Assembly: GCF_020037015.1 (NCBI RefSeq)
Contig: NZ_JAIQDE010000001.1
Location: 434,001 to 498,000, forward strand
Source: Corallococcus sp. AS-1-6
Lineage (GTDB): Bacteria > Myxococcota > Myxococcia > Myxococcales > Myxococcaceae
Length of the DNA stretch: 64,000 nt
Direction of reading: 5' to 3'
In this document: piece after piece, positions 1-7,289 of the stretch
Position numbering within the stretch: position 1 is the first letter of the stretch
Layout of the letters: each line of letters starts with the position of its first letter
Translations under genes and position numbers: made by a program
The notes under the pieces: model-generated
The model's input: the letters and a program-made list of their open reading frames with translations, nothing else
What the model was told of the DNA's origin: nothing
The model's database searches: none

Positions 1-2
1 TG

Positions 3-665
3 AAGTGGGGCGAAATCGAGGGGCGGGTGGTGCTGACCGGGACCCCTCCCCAGGCCTCCAGCGCGCCGACCTCCGCCACCGTCGCCAGCGTGTGCGGCGA
101 CCAGGCGGAGGACCGCTCGCTCGTGGTGGGGGGGGAGGGCGCCCTGGCCCACGCCGTCGTCTCGCTCCAGGACGGCGCCGGGCTCGCCGAGCCGGAGATG
201 CCCGCGCCGCAGCCCGTGCTGGACCAGAAGCAGTGCCACTACGAACCGCCCGCGCTCGCGGCGAAGGCCGGCGGCGAGCTGCTGCTGCGCAACTCCGACC
301 CGCTGGTGCACAACGTGCGCGCCCAGGCGGGGACGAACCGCTCCGTCTTCAACGTGGCCATGCCCCTGGAGGGGATGACCCTGCGCCGCCCCCTGCCCGC
401 CGAGCCCGGCACCGTCCAGGTCCGCTGCGACGTGCACCCCTGGATGCGCGCGGTGGTCCGCACCTTCAACCACCCGTACTTCACCACCACCACCCCGGAC
501 GGGCGCTTCCGGATGCGCGTCCCGGAGGGGTCCCACACGCTCGTCTTCTGGCATGAGCGGCTGCCCGAGGCGTCCCGGACCGTCACCGTCCGCGCCGGGG
601 AGACCGTCCAGGTCGATCAGACCTGGGGCGTGGAAGCACTGCGTCAGGCCGGCTCGGGGAAATAG
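3..665 (+). CDS. Cupredoxin-like / carboxypeptidase-regulatory-like protein, 5' end outside window
   Basis: The frame is open from the first bases of the window, so the true start and any signal peptide lie upstream; about 220 residues are visible. An N-terminal strand pattern (GEIEGRVVLTG) is typical of a regulatory-like beta sandwich. A plastocyanin-type copper site is suggested by His in SDPLVHN and by Cys, His and Met in RCDVHPWM (C-x2-H-x2-M spacing). A second beta-sandwich motif follows (TTPDGRFRMRVPEGSHTL). Family members are usually periplasmic or extracytoplasmic and are often annotated as methylamine-utilisation-like or plastocyanin/azurin-family proteins. The copper site is inferred from the motifs; the physiological partner is unknown. 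Confidence 0.72.
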   Translation, partial: KWGEIEGRVVLTGTPPQASSAPTSATVASVCGDQAEDRSLVVGGEGALAHAVVSLQDGAGLAEPEMPAPQPVLDQKQCHYEPPALAAKAGGELLLRNSDPLVHNVRAQAGTNRSVFNVAMPLEGMTLRRPLPAEPGTVQVRCDVHPWMRAVVRTFNHPYFTTTTPDGRFRMRVPEGSHTLVFWHERLPEASRTVTVRAGETVQVDQTWGVEALRQAGSGK

Positions 666-753
666 GGCGCCCCTGACACGGTTGTCGCGTCCGGTCCCGG
701 CGCAACGAAGTCATCGGCCAGGGGTTCCGTCCAAGTGCCGGGAAGCACGCCCC

Positions 754-783
754 TTGTTCAGACTTCTGTCTTGGTGGCAAAAT
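754..783 (+). promoter_or_regulatory. Candidate promoter of the small-protein gene
   Basis: TTGTTC, an 18-base spacer and CAAAAT lie in the most AT-rich stretch of the neighbourhood. Transcription would begin near 790, about 37 bases before the ATG. The -35 matches consensus at only three positions. Confidence 0.35.
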
Positions 784-791
784 TGCTTTGT

Positions 792-809
792 CGGAAGCCA
801 ACACTTCCG
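792..809 (+). other. Leader stem-loop before a strong ribosome binding site
   Basis: CGGAAG and CTTCCG form a perfect 6-bp stem with a 6-base loop. With the promoter proposed at 754-783 it would sit at the very 5' end of the mRNA. A strong purine ribosome binding site (813-820) follows before the ATG at 827. A 5'-terminal stem of this kind can protect mRNA; that role is inferred. Confidence 0.4.
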
Positions 810-826
810 CCCGAGGGGGAGTCGTC

Positions 827-1012
827 ATGCATCAGACCAGGAAGCAAGCCACGGTGTCCGCCGAGGCGGAGCGCCTGCCCGTGGGGGCTCGCCGCAAGGG
901 CGCCCGGCCGGCGGGCATGCAGGAGATGGGGCCCAACCTCTACGAGAAGATCCAGAGCGCGCTCACGGAGCTGTCGCTGATGTCGTCGCACGAGCGGCTG
1001 AACGGTACCTGA
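827..1012 (+). CDS. Small basic hypothetical protein, 61 residues
   Basis: I do not recognise this protein. I chose the ATG at 827 over an upstream GTG because GAGGGGGA precedes it at the right distance. The N-terminal half is rich in Lys, Arg and Ala without hydrophobic segments, so it looks cytosolic; the C-terminal part (NLYEKIQSALTELSLMSSHERL) could form one amphipathic helix. The gene stands alone, with its own promoter candidate, a leader stem-loop and a GC-rich hairpin just after the stop. That is the layout of an independently and perhaps highly expressed small protein. No function can be assigned. Confidence 0.6.
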   Translation: MHQTRKQATVSAEAERLPVGARRKGARPAGMQEMGPNLYEKIQSALTELSLMSSHERLNGT

Positions 1013-1050
1013 GCGGTGACGTCCCGGAGCGGTGTGGCCCCTGGGGAGGG

Positions 1051-1069
1051 GCCCCCGTCTTCCGGGGGC
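1051..1069 (+). terminator. GC hairpin after the 61-residue gene
   Basis: GCCCCCG and CGGGGGC form a perfect 7-bp stem around the loop TCTTC, 38 bases after the stop. No long T-run follows, so it may act with Rho or as a 3' stabiliser. Confidence 0.5.
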
Positions 1070-1172
1070 GCCGTTGTCGGGCCCGGTGACTGCCTCGGGG
1101 CGCGCAAACGGCAACGGGGCCCGCCCGAACCGCTCGGGGGACCCCGGATGATGCGAACCTCTGAGCGCGACC

Positions 1173-1466
1173 CTACAGGTCGTCGTCTTCGGCGGGCTCG
1201 GCGCCGGCCTCGGCGTCCTCGTCGTCACCGAAGGAGTCGAGGTTCTCCTCGTCCTCCTCGGCCGCGGGCGTCTCCTCGGGCTCGGGCTCGATGACCTTGG
1301 GCGCGGCGGCCAGGCGACCACGCCGGCCCTCGGCGGGCTTGGCGACCACGTTCTCCCGCTGATCCGCCCCGCACTTGGGGCAGATGGGGTCCGGCTTCTT
1401 CATGTCGTAGAACTTCGTCCCGCACTTGAAGCACGTGTGCTTGGTCCCGAGATCCTTCGCCGGCAT
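1173..1466 (-). CDS. TIGR02300 family zinc-ribbon acidic-tail protein
   Basis: A 97-residue protein. Its N-terminal third holds a four-cysteine zinc ribbon (CFKCG and CPKCG) with the FYD segment (FYDMKKPDP) that corresponds to the family's FYDLN motif. The rest is low-complexity and very acidic, ending EPAEDDDL. I chose the ATG at 1466 because GAGGGTG lies just upstream and homologues begin close to the ribbon. Members of TIGR02300 are small, widespread in Proteobacteria and functionally uncharacterised. The gene is divergent from the zinc-ribbon/GYF gene and has a good promoter of its own. Family assignment is firm; role unknown. Confidence 0.85.
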   Translation of the reverse strand: MPAKDLGTKHTCFKCGTKFYDMKKPDPICPKCGADQRENVVAKPAEGRRGRLAAAPKVIEPEPEETPAAEEDEENLDSFGDDEDAEAGAEPAEDDDL

Positions 1467-1506
1467 GCGCCACCCTCGTAGAGCCTGGAGTGAAACAGAG
1501 GGCGGC

Positions 1507-1535
1507 TGAATAGTTGGGCCGAAGAAGAGAGTCAA
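1507..1535 (-). promoter_or_regulatory. Sigma70-type promoter of the TIGR02300 gene
   Basis: On the minus strand TTGACT (1535-1530), a 17-base spacer and TATTCA (1512-1507). Transcription would start near 1500, giving a leader of about 34 bases with the GAGGGTG site inside it. Confidence 0.55.
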
Positions 1536-1543
1536 CCGTGTGT

Positions 1544-1571
1544 TTGCGCGGGAGATTTCTGGCGGTAGCAT
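1544..1571 (+). promoter_or_regulatory. Candidate promoter of the zinc-ribbon/GYF gene
   Basis: TTGCGC, a 16-base spacer and TAGCAT (four of six -10 matches), 36 bases before the TTG start at 1607. It overlaps the divergent promoter region at 1507-1535. Confidence 0.4.
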
Positions 1572-1606
1572 CCCCGCCGGTTTCCCCCGAGAGCCGGACG
1601 CCCCCT

Positions 1607-2902
1607 TTGAACTTCACCTGCGACAATTGCCAGAAGCGGTACTCCATTGCGGACGAGAAGGTCCGCGGCAAGACGGTCAAGGTCCGCTGCAAGAACTGCC
1701 AGAACGTCATCACCGTGGAAGGGCCCGCCGAGGAGGAGAGCACCCGCGTGGTGTCGCTCGCCGACGTGGAGCGCATCCGGGCCCAGGAGCGTTCGCTGGC
1801 GGGAGGCGCCGCCGCCGCGCCCGCGCCTGCCCCCGCTCCGGCACCGGTGGCCGCCGCGGCAGCTCCTGCGCCCCTGGCCAGACCTCCTGCGTCGGCTCCC
1901 CAGACCCCCTGGGACGATGAGCCCACGCGCACCGCGCCTCCCCGCCAGACGGCCGGGGCTCCGTGGTTCGTGATGGTGCGCAACAAGCAGGAGGGCCCGC
2001 TGGACGAGTCGGCCGTGGCCGAGTGGATGGCCGCGGGCACCATCAGCGCGCGCAGCTTCTTCTGGCGCCAGGGCATGCCGGACTGGAAGCGCGGTTCGGA
2101 CATCCCGGAGCTGGCCGCGCTGCTCGCGCCCGCCGTGCCGCCGGAGCCGCCGCCTCCGCCCCCGGAGCCGCCGCCCGCGGTCGTCGCGCCGCCCGCGCGC
2201 GCCCCCGCCCGCCGGGAGCCGGAGCCCCAGCAGCCCTTCTACGCGGAGAACGAGCCCGCCCCGTCCGAGGACGACAACAACGACGGCGGCTTCGAGCGCG
2301 ACGGCGACGAGGACGAGGGCACGCTCTACGGCGACAAGCGCGCCGCGCCCGCCCCGGTGCCCACGCCCGCCCCGCGCCGCGCGGTGGCTGCGCCCGCGGA
2401 CGAGTCCCCCGCGGCGAGCGGCGCGCCCCTCAACGAGCTGTTCTCCGACCTGGACCTGCCCGGCAACCGGGGCGACGGCTCGGACGAGGAGGACCCCGGC
2501 CAGGATGAGACGCGCGAGGACCCTCGCAACGACGAGGAGGAAGAGGACGCGCGCGAGGCGCAGGACTCGAAGGCCGCGCGCAAGCGTCCGGTGGTGCCGG
2601 CCCGCCGTGGCAGCCCGCTGAAGGTGGTGGCGCTGGTGCTACTGCTGCTCATCGTCCTGCCGGCGGTGGCGCTGTTCGGCCTGTCGGCGGCGGGCATGCT
2701 GCCTCCCGCCCTCGCGGACATGGTCAACAAGGTGACCGGCAAGGCGTCCGCGCCCGCTCCGGCCCCGCGTCAGGCCACTCCCGCGCCGGGGGGCGCCGCC
2801 AAACCGGCGACGCCTCCGGCGGCCGCTGAACCCGCGACGCCTCCGCAGGGTGCCGCGGCGGGTGGCGAGGCCACGGCTCCGGCGGAAGGTTCCGCGCCGT
2901 AG
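1607..2902 (+). CDS. Zinc-ribbon and GYF domain single-pass membrane protein
   Basis: A 431-residue protein. I chose the TTG at 1607 because family members begin directly with the ribbon; the frame stays open upstream to a GTG at 1514. Residues 1-35 form an MJ0042-type zinc ribbon (CDNC and CKNC). A GYF_2-type domain follows near residues 120-170 ([21 protein letters not shown], then [10 protein letters not shown]). A long Pro/Ala-rich and then acidic linker leads to one membrane segment near residue 345 ([20 protein letters not shown]) and a short Ala/Pro-rich tail. Ribbon, GYF, linker and membrane segment in this order recall the cytosolic half of the gliding protein GltJ/AgmX, but its TonB-like C-terminal domains are absent. 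Function unassigned. Confidence 0.8.
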   Translation: MNFTCDNCQKRYSIADEKVRGKTVKVRCKNCQNVITVEGPAEEESTRVVSLADVERIRAQERSLAGGAAAAPAPAPAPAPVAAAAAPAPLARPPASAPQTPWDDEPTRTAPPRQTAGAPWFVMVRNKQEGPLDESAVAEWMAAGTISARSFFWRQGMPDWKRGSDIPELAALLAPAVPPEPPPPPPEPPPAVVAPPARAPARREPEPQQPFYAENEPAPSEDDNNDGGFERDGDEDEGTLYGDKRAAPAPVPTPAPRRAVAAPADESPAASGAPLNELFSDLDLPGNRGDGSDEEDPGQDETREDPRNDEEEEDAREAQDSKAARKRPVVPARRGSPLKVVALVLLLLIVLPAVALFGLSAAGMLPPALADMVNKVTGKASAPAPAPRQATPAPGGAAKPATPPAAAEPATPPQGAAAGGEATAPAEGSAP

Positions 2903-2913
2903 CCATCCTGTGA

Positions 2914-2957
2914 GGCGGGCCTGCTTTCCGCGCGACGCGGCGGGCAGGCCCTCCCGC
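2914..2957. terminator. Bidirectional terminator-like hairpin between convergent genes
   Basis: GGGCCTGC (2917-2924) pairs with GCAGGCCC (2944-2951). An inner CCGCG/CGCGG stem and outer GGCGGG/CCCGCC flanks extend it. It sits between the stops of the zinc-ribbon/GYF gene and the DUF3006 gene, so it could serve both strands. Confidence 0.5.
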
Positions 2958-3008
2958 CACGTCCTGTTCCGGCCGGGAAATCCGGCACGTCGAGCAGGAC
3001 GGCCCGGT

Positions 3009-3272
3009 TCAGAGGTCGAAGTCGCCCGCGGGCGGCTTCTTGCCGCGCATCGCCTGTTCCCTCGCGGCGCGGACTTCGGCGCGCAGGGCTTCGGTGGCTT
3101 CGGCGTCCACCGTCCCCGTCTCCAGGTCCACGACGTCCCCTTCGCGCACGCCGGAGGGCAGGGTGTCCAGCGCGCGGGTCACCTGCTGGCCGTCCACCAC
3201 CAGCACGGCGACGTCGTCCTCGATGCGGTCCACCGTGGCCCTGGACCGGGGCTTCGTCTTCTTCTTCGTCAC
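3009..3272 (-). CDS. DUF3006 family protein
   Basis: An 87-residue protein with the core RATVDRIEDDVAVLVVDG, which matches the small beta-rich DUF3006 family. Members are commonly encoded beside ComEC-like or other metallo-beta-lactamase-fold genes, as here. The start is a GTG that shares GTGA with the stop of the upstream gene (3271-3269), so it is translationally coupled and last in the operon. The Lys/Arg-rich N-terminus has no signal sequence, although both partner proteins look exported. Family confident; function unknown. Confidence 0.85.
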   Translation of the reverse strand: MTKKKTKPRSRATVDRIEDDVAVLVVDGQQVTRALDTLPSGVREGDVVDLETGTVDAEATEALRAEVRAAREQAMRGKKPPAGDFDL

Positions 3273-4645
3273 GGGTCGCAGTCTCCCGCGGGCTTGCGGC
3301 CCGACTTCAATGCCGCGTCACGCGTGCTCCACGTGAGCAGGTTCTCTTCGTTGATGAGCCGCACGCTCCGGCAGGTGGCCTTGTGGAAGATGCGCTTGTT
3401 CTTGCTCGCCATGTAGCTGCCCGTCATGGGCGTGCTGCTGGACGAGCGCACCGCCTTCGGAGGCGCCTCCTCCGTCCGCGTGCCCTTGCGCGCGACAGGC
3501 AGGTCATCCACGTCCGTCACGTTGCCGACGCGGGCCTTGCTGTCACGCGGTGCCTCGACGACACGCGCGGGCTCCGTCCGGGCGGCTGGGGCCGGCTCGG
3601 TGGGGGCCGGCTTCACCGCGGGCGCGGGCTTCACCGTCCGCACCAGCGCCGGGCGCGGATCCAACCCCGGGAAGACGCGCCGCGTGCCTCCGGGCTCCCC
3701 CGGGGTCGGACGCTGGAGCGACAGCTCGAACTGCTTGCCGTCGCTCACCGCGTGCACCTCGCCGTTCACGTCCGTGCGGAAGGCCCGCGCGTCCACGCCG
3801 CGCAGCCGCGCGAGGAGCTCCTTCACCTTCGGGCTCCTGCCCAGGCTGTCATCCCCGCTGAGCACCGCCGCCTGCGGCCGCACCTCCTCCAGGTACGCCT
3901 GCGAGTTCGCCCCCTCCACACCGGGCGAGGCGACCTTCAGCAGCGTGGCGGAGGACAGGAGCCCGCGCTCCAGCAGCCGGGCCTCCGTCTCCGCGCGCGC
4001 GCCGCCCGCGAAGACCACCGATGTGTCCGCGTACGTCAGGCGCAGCACGATGGAGTTCGCCGCGTTGCGCCCCTCCGCGTCCGGGGCCTCCTTCAGGAGC
4101 GGCTCCGCGGGCGCCCGGGGCCAGAGCACCGTGAGGTTCACCCCGTCCTCCAGCGTCAGCCGGACCAGCTCCTTGGGCGCGGACGACGGCGGCGCGGGCG
4201 AGAGGATCTGCACCCCCCGCGAGCCCACCGCCGTCAGCAGCGCGTCGTAGGCCTTGGACGTGTCCGGGAGCTGCGGCTCCATCAGCCGCCGCGCCCCCAC
4301 GCGCTTGAGCACCGCCTCCAGCGCGCCGTGGTGCCTGGGGTCCGGCTGGGTGAGCACCACCAGGTCCAGCTCCCGGCGCAGCAGCTCCGGCAGCCGGTTC
4401 ACCAGGTGCGACTCGGCGGACGCGGGCCCGGAGTCCACCAGCACCGTGTTGCCTCGCGGCGTGACGATGAGCGCGGCATCCCCCGCGCCCACGTCGAAGA
4501 AGTACACGTGGAGCTTCCCGTCCGGTGCGCCGCCGAAGTAGCGCGACTTCTCCGGGGGCTTCTGCGCGGCCGGCGCGGGCGGCTGCTGCTGACAGGCCAG
4601 GGAGGCGAGCAGCAGCCCCACCCCCAGCGCGATGCGGGCCTTCAT
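3269..4645 (-). CDS. ComEC-like metallo-beta-lactamase-fold lipoprotein, predicted catalytically inactive
   Basis: A 458-residue protein and paralogue of the gene immediately upstream. A lipobox (LASLAC, Cys18) predicts a lipoprotein. The fold signature is kept (YFFDVGAGDAALIV, VLVDSG), but the metal motif THPHLDHLG of the sister is TQPDPRHHG here (residues 99-107), FTGD has become FAGG, and VAHHGG has become VASPGV. Almost all metal ligands are gone, so hydrolase activity is unlikely. The C-terminus carries an Ada-like cysteine motif (FHKATCRS, GDC) shared with the sister. I chose the ATG at 4645 because it shares ATGA with the upstream stop and has GAGGATTG before it; a TTG at 4654 is possible. 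Confidence 0.85.
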   Translation of the reverse strand: MKARIALGVGLLLASLACQQQPPAPAAQKPPEKSRYFGGAPDGKLHVYFFDVGAGDAALIVTPRGNTVLVDSGPASAESHLVNRLPELLRRELDLVVLTQPDPRHHGALEAVLKRVGARRLMEPQLPDTSKAYDALLTAVGSRGVQILSPAPPSSAPKELVRLTLEDGVNLTVLWPRAPAEPLLKEAPDAEGRNAANSIVLRLTYADTSVVFAGGARAETEARLLERGLLSSATLLKVASPGVEGANSQAYLEEVRPQAAVLSGDDSLGRSPKVKELLARLRGVDARAFRTDVNGEVHAVSDGKQFELSLQRPTPGEPGGTRRVFPGLDPRPALVRTVKPAPAVKPAPTEPAPAARTEPARVVEAPRDSKARVGNVTDVDDLPVARKGTRTEEAPPKAVRSSSSTPMTGSYMASKNKRIFHKATCRSVRLINEENLLTWSTRDAALKSGRKPAGDCDP

Positions 4646-5862
4646 GGATGACAATCCTCGGCGGGGCGGCGCTCACGCAGGGCGTCGGCGCGGCTTGTGT
4701 AGACGGTGCGCTCGTTCTTCGAGCGCTTCAGGGTCTTGCAGCTCTCGCGGTGGAACACCTTGCTGCCCTTGAGCGACACGTAGCGCTCGCCCGTGGCTTC
4801 GGACGCGCTCGCGGGCGCCGGGGGCTCCACGGGCGTGCGCGTCCGGGGCGCGCCGGGCTCCGGCTCCTTCTCCGTGGAGCGGCCGGAGCGTCCGTGCGGC
4901 GTGGGCTGGATGGGGCCGAGCGCCACCGGGCTCCCCGCCTGCTGCGTCCCGGACAGGCTCGTGGCCCCGGTGCCCTTCGTCGAGCGCAGCGTCACGGTGG
5001 TGCCGTCGCTCACCGCCAGCACCTCGCCGTCCTGGTCGGTGCGGAAGGCGCGGGCGCGCACGTCGCGCAGGCGGCCCAGGACCTCCGGGCTGGGGTGGCC
5101 GTAGTCGTTGCCCACGCCGCAGGAGATGACCGCCGCCTGCGGCTTCACGCGCTCCAGGAAGGCCGCGGTGGAGGAGTGCTTGCCGCCGTGGTGCGCCACC
5201 TTCAGCACCGTGGCGGTGAGGTCCACGGGCTTCTGGAGCAGCACCTCCTCCGTGGGCGGCTCCGAGTCCCCCGTGAAGAGGAACGCCGTCTTCCCGTAGG
5301 TGAGCTTGGTGACGATGGAGTTCGCGTTCGGGTCCGAGCGCGTGTTCGCGAGGAACGACTCCTGGGGCACGCGCGGCCAGAGCACGGTGAGCGCCACGCC
5401 TTCGCCCAGGCCCACGGTGAGCAGCGTCTGGGGCGCCTGGGGGTTGGGCTCCGGGCTCATCACCTGGCCCACCTCGTGGCCCACGAAGTCCAGCAGGTCG
5501 CGGTACGCCTCGCTCGGGTGGTCGAAGCCGGGGTCCATGAAGCGCTTCGCCCCCACCGCCTTCACCGCCGCGCGCAGCCCGCCCAGGTGGTCCAGGTGCG
5601 GGTGGGTGAGGATGACCAGGTCCAGCGGGCCCTTCACCAGCTCGCGCAGCCGCGCCGCCAGCCGCGCGCCGGCCTCTGGAGGCCCGCCGTCGATGAGCAC
5701 CGTCTTGCCCGTGGGCGACACGATGAGCGCCGCGTCCCCCTGGCCCACGTTGAGGAAGTAGACCGAGAGCCGGCCCGGGGCGGGGGAGGGGAGGGCCGCG
5801 TGGCCCGGCACCGCCGCGAGGAGGAGGACAAGGAGTGCGAGCAGCCGCGCGAAGACCTTCAC
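4642..5862 (-). CDS. Secreted ComEC-like metallo-beta-lactamase-fold hydrolase
   Basis: A 406-residue protein with a signal peptide (LLALLVLLLAAVPGHA). The metallo-hydrolase domain resembles the C-terminal nuclease-like domain of ComEC/Rec2: NVGQGDAALIV, metal ligands His87, His89, Asp91 and His92 in THPHLDH, Asp199 in FTGDSE and HHGGKHSS at 224. A Pro/Arg-rich linker leads to an Ada-like C-terminal cysteine motif (residues about 360-406: YVSLKGSKVFHRESC, then EDCHP). It is first in an operon with its inactive paralogue and DUF3006. Exported ComEC-like proteins are inferred to act on nucleic acids or phosphodiesters; the substrate is not shown. The GTG start follows TAGAGT by 8 bases, so the mRNA may be leaderless. 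Confidence 0.87.
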   Translation of the reverse strand: MKVFARLLALLVLLLAAVPGHAALPSPAPGRLSVYFLNVGQGDAALIVSPTGKTVLIDGGPPEAGARLAARLRELVKGPLDLVILTHPHLDHLGGLRAAVKAVGAKRFMDPGFDHPSEAYRDLLDFVGHEVGQVMSPEPNPQAPQTLLTVGLGEGVALTVLWPRVPQESFLANTRSDPNANSIVTKLTYGKTAFLFTGDSEPPTEEVLLQKPVDLTATVLKVAHHGGKHSSTAAFLERVKPQAAVISCGVGNDYGHPSPEVLGRLRDVRARAFRTDQDGEVLAVSDGTTVTLRSTKGTGATSLSGTQQAGSPVALGPIQPTPHGRSGRSTEKEPEPGAPRTRTPVEPPAPASASEATGERYVSLKGSKVFHRESCKTLKRSKNERTVYTSRADALRERRPAEDCHP

Positions 5863-5975
5863 GGGTTGGAACTCTACAGCCCCGCTCCCCTTCGCGGCAC
5901 CCCGTGCGTTGACCGGGCACCTCCTCCCCCCGCGAGCGCTTCCCCGAGGGCCGGGAGTGGGCTAAGGGGCGCGGC

Positions 5976-6836
5976 ATGCCGTCCGACGCCGAAGCGTTCT
6001 TCACCGTCCTGGAAGAGCTGGTCGACCAGGCCCGTCATCGTCTGCACGCCTGGAAGGTCCAGCAGGAGGCCGTGCCGCCCGCGGCCGCCGCCGTCCTGAA
6101 CCCGGAGGCCCCGCGCCCACCCGGCGTGAAGACCGCCACCGCGCGCGTGGACCCGGCCACCCTCGTGAAGGCCTCGGACCTGGCCCCGTACATCGACCAC
6201 ACGCTGCTCAAGCCGGAGGCGCGTACGGAGGACATCGTGCGCGTGGCCGAGGAGGCCCGTCAGTACGGCTTCGCCACCGTGTGCGTGAATAGCTGCCACG
6301 TGGCCACCGCCGCGCGCGTGCTGGCGGGGGCGACGGCCGTGCCCATCGCCGTGGTGGGCTTCCCCCTGGGCGCCGCGCTGTCGTCCGCGAAGGCCTTCGA
6401 GGCGCGCGAGGCCATCCGCGCGGGCGCCCGTGAAATCGACATGGTGCTCAACCTGGGCGCGCTCAAGGCGCACGACTACCAGCGCGTGCACCAGGACATC
6501 GCCGCGGTGGTGGAGGCCAGCCACCCCGTGCCCGTGAAGGTCATCCTGGAGACGGGCCACCTCACGGACGAGGAGAAGGTCGTCGCGTGCGCGCTGTCCA
6601 AGGCCGCGGGCGCCGCGTTCGTGAAGACGTCCACCGGCTTCGGGCCCGGCGGCGCCACGGTGAAGGACATCGAGCTGATGCGCGCGGTGGTGGGCGACGA
6701 CGTGGGCGTGAAGGCCTCCGGCGGCGTGCGCTCCGCGGAGGACGCCGTGAAGCTCATCCGCGCGGGCGCCAACCGCCTGGGCGCCTCCGCGTCCGTGGCC
6801 ATCGTCACCGGGCAGATCTCCACCGCGCAGTACTGA
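5976..6836 (+). CDS. deoC: Deoxyribose-phosphate aldolase
   Basis: A 286-residue cytosolic class I aldolase that cleaves 2-deoxyribose-5-phosphate to glyceraldehyde-3-phosphate and acetaldehyde, the last step of deoxynucleoside breakdown. The DeoC TIM barrel starts near residue 67 (YIDHTLLKPEA). It keeps EIDMVLNLG, the Schiff-base Lys217 in VKTSTGFG and Lys246 in GVKASGGVR. The first 65 residues are an extra Ala/Pro-rich extension absent from short homologues. The ATG follows TAAGGG by 7 bases with no Shine-Dalgarno, so a leaderless mRNA is likely. Nucleoside phosphorylase, cytidine deaminase and nucleoside transport genes lie 5-14 kb downstream. Confidence 0.95.
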   Translation: MPSDAEAFFTVLEELVDQARHRLHAWKVQQEAVPPAAAAVLNPEAPRPPGVKTATARVDPATLVKASDLAPYIDHTLLKPEARTEDIVRVAEEARQYGFATVCVNSCHVATAARVLAGATAVPIAVVGFPLGAALSSAKAFEAREAIRAGAREIDMVLNLGALKAHDYQRVHQDIAAVVEASHPVPVKVILETGHLTDEEKVVACALSKAAGAAFVKTSTGFGPGGATVKDIELMRAVVGDDVGVKASGGVRSAEDAVKLIRAGANRLGASASVAIVTGQISTAQY

Positions 6837-6857
6837 CCCCCTCCGGAGCCGCGCACC

Positions 6858-7253
6858 GTGACCCCGAAGCAGCGAGAGGACTTCCTCCAGCAGTTGCTCG
6901 CGCTCCACGCGGAGCTGACCGGGAAGGCGCCCATGCGCATCGAGCCCAACCGCACCGACGAGGCGCGCGTGGGCGGCGACGAGGACGAGCAGCCCCTCAA
7001 CGAGATGATGCAGGCCATCGCCTCCAGCCGGAACCGCAACACCGACGGCACGCTGGCGCGCGTGGTGAAGGCCCTGGGCAAGCTGCGCGAGGACCCGGAC
7101 TCCTTCGGCGAGTGCGAGGAGTGCGGCGACGAGCTTCCCATGGGCCGCCTCAAGGCCATGCCCTACGCGGAGTTCTGCGTCGCGTGCCAGAACAACAAGG
7201 ACGGCCCCAAGGGGCCGGTGCGCCGCAAGCACCTCACCGACTACAAGAGCTGA
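6858..7253 (+). CDS. TraR/DksA-type zinc-finger protein
   Basis: A 131-residue protein with a helical N-terminal half and a C-terminal C4 finger, C-x2-C-x17-C-x2-C (CEECG to CVACQ), typical of the DksA/TraR family. Such proteins bind in the RNA polymerase secondary channel and modulate transcription, often with ppGpp. I do not see the acidic DxxDxA tip of classical DksA, so its activity may differ. The GTG start has a GGAG upstream. It lies 21 bases after deoC and 36 before the sugar mutase, so the three are probably cotranscribed. Confidence 0.82.
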   Translation: MTPKQREDFLQQLLALHAELTGKAPMRIEPNRTDEARVGGDEDEQPLNEMMQAIASSRNRNTDGTLARVVKALGKLREDPDSFGECEECGDELPMGRLKAMPYAEFCVACQNNKDGPKGPVRRKHLTDYKS

Positions 7254-7289
7254 AGCACCCCCCCTTCTTCAACGACGAGGCAACGCGCG

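Noticed and set aside
775-787. TGGCA followed by TTGCT resembling a sigma54 promoter before the small-protein gene
   Set aside because: The two elements are about three bases too close for sigma54 spacing.
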